Positions 63,620 through 64,000 of a stretch of DNA of 64,000 nt are shown here, one piece after another (the stretch's first letter is position 1; each line of letters opens with the position of its first letter). Made by a program: the position numbers and the translations under genes. The notes below the pieces were generated by a model, which ran no database searches, was not told where the DNA came from, and saw nothing but the letters and a program-made list of their open reading frames with translations. This DNA comes from Beaufortia kweichowensis (Eukaryota > Chordata > Actinopteri > Cypriniformes > Gastromyzontidae): contig CM032797.1 in NCBI GenBank assembly GCA_019155185.1, forward strand, positions 6,682,881 to 6,746,880, given 5' to 3'.

Positions 63620-63884
63620 AAAGGGATAGTCCACCCAAAACTAAAAATTCTTTCATCATTTATTCACCCTCATGTCGTTCCAAACCTGTATGACTTTAAT
63701 TTTTTGCAGAACGCATAAAAAGATATTTTAAAGGATGTTTGAAACCAAAAAACATTGGACCCCTTTGACATTTTTCAAAATATCATCTTTTGTGTTTCCA
63801 AGGTGAAAGAGTCACATATAGGTTTTGAATGACATGAGGGTGAATAAATGATGACAGAATTTAAATTTTAAGGTGAACTATCAC
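63620..63884. mobile_element. Cyprinid MITE-like repeat, copy B
   Basis: GGGATAGTCCACCCAAAACT at the left and AAGGTGAACTATCACTA at the right are inverse-related. Inside are ATTTATTCACCCTCATGTCG, CCAAACCTGTATGACTTT and TGACATGAGGGTGAATAAAT. Same family as copy A at 52655, but closer to what I recall as the consensus. It follows the previous MITE almost directly. Confidence 0.7.
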
Positions 63885-64000
63885 TAACTATCACTAACTA
63901 TTTAAATAGAGCATAACTTGTATTGATCCAAACCTTAATCCTTTAAATGTAAAGTATGTAATTTGCACACCAAATGATAAAATTGAATGGAACTGACAAA

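Overview
The window is nuclear DNA from a teleost fish, most probably a cypriniform (carp, minnow or loach group). The evidence is spliced vertebrate genes with short GT-AG introns, an AT-rich background, long (GA/CT)n and (CA)n tracts, and several repeats that I recognise as typical of cyprinids: tRNA-derived SINE fragments and small inverted-repeat elements. There are no operons, CRISPR arrays or prokaryotic features. Every protein name comes from recalled family sequences, not from a search. Exon junctions were checked by hand for AG/GT signals and reading phase.

Layout. (1) 1-17.3 kb, minus strand: 5' part of a Kv channel beta-1 gene (kcnab1). It has a normal Kvβ1.1-type first exon at 13.4-13.6 kb and a second alternative first exon at 17.05-17.28 kb whose frame is broken. 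The last exons lie beyond the left edge. (2) 19.3-21.6 kb, plus: dnaaf6 (pih1d3), a dynein-arm preassembly factor, with X-box-like sites upstream. (3) 21.9-25.3 kb, plus: pip4p1 (tmem55b), a lysosomal membrane protein, starting in a CpG-rich region. (4) 29.5-30.8 kb, plus: a short divergent ETS factor of the ERF/ETV3 group. (5) 31.3-34.8 kb, minus and convergent with it: a complete collagen prolyl 4-hydroxylase alpha-like gene with a shortened catalytic loop. (6) 35.9-38.2 kb: a repeat block with a decayed hAT transposase piece, two diverged direct copies of one sequence, and a relict copy of exon 1 of the prolyl hydroxylase gene. (7) 39.2-51.1 kb, plus: the whole lig1 gene (DNA ligase 1, 27 coding exons, 980 aa) with a CRE/E2F promoter. 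(8) 57.65 kb to the right part, plus: myelin protein zero (mpz) with a TATA box; its last coding exon was not found.

The genes do not form one pathway. They cover membrane excitability, cilia, lysosomes, transcription, collagen, DNA replication and myelin. I did not find a clearly new biological system. The observations most worth checking are the frame-broken alternative kcnab1 exon, the lig1 terminal-exon acceptor embedded in a (TC)n microsatellite, the shortened 2-oxoglutarate-enzyme loop and the relict exon at the p4ha-like gene, two GC-AG introns, a possible mpz isoform with an alternative tail, and splice-like signals between lig1 and mpz.
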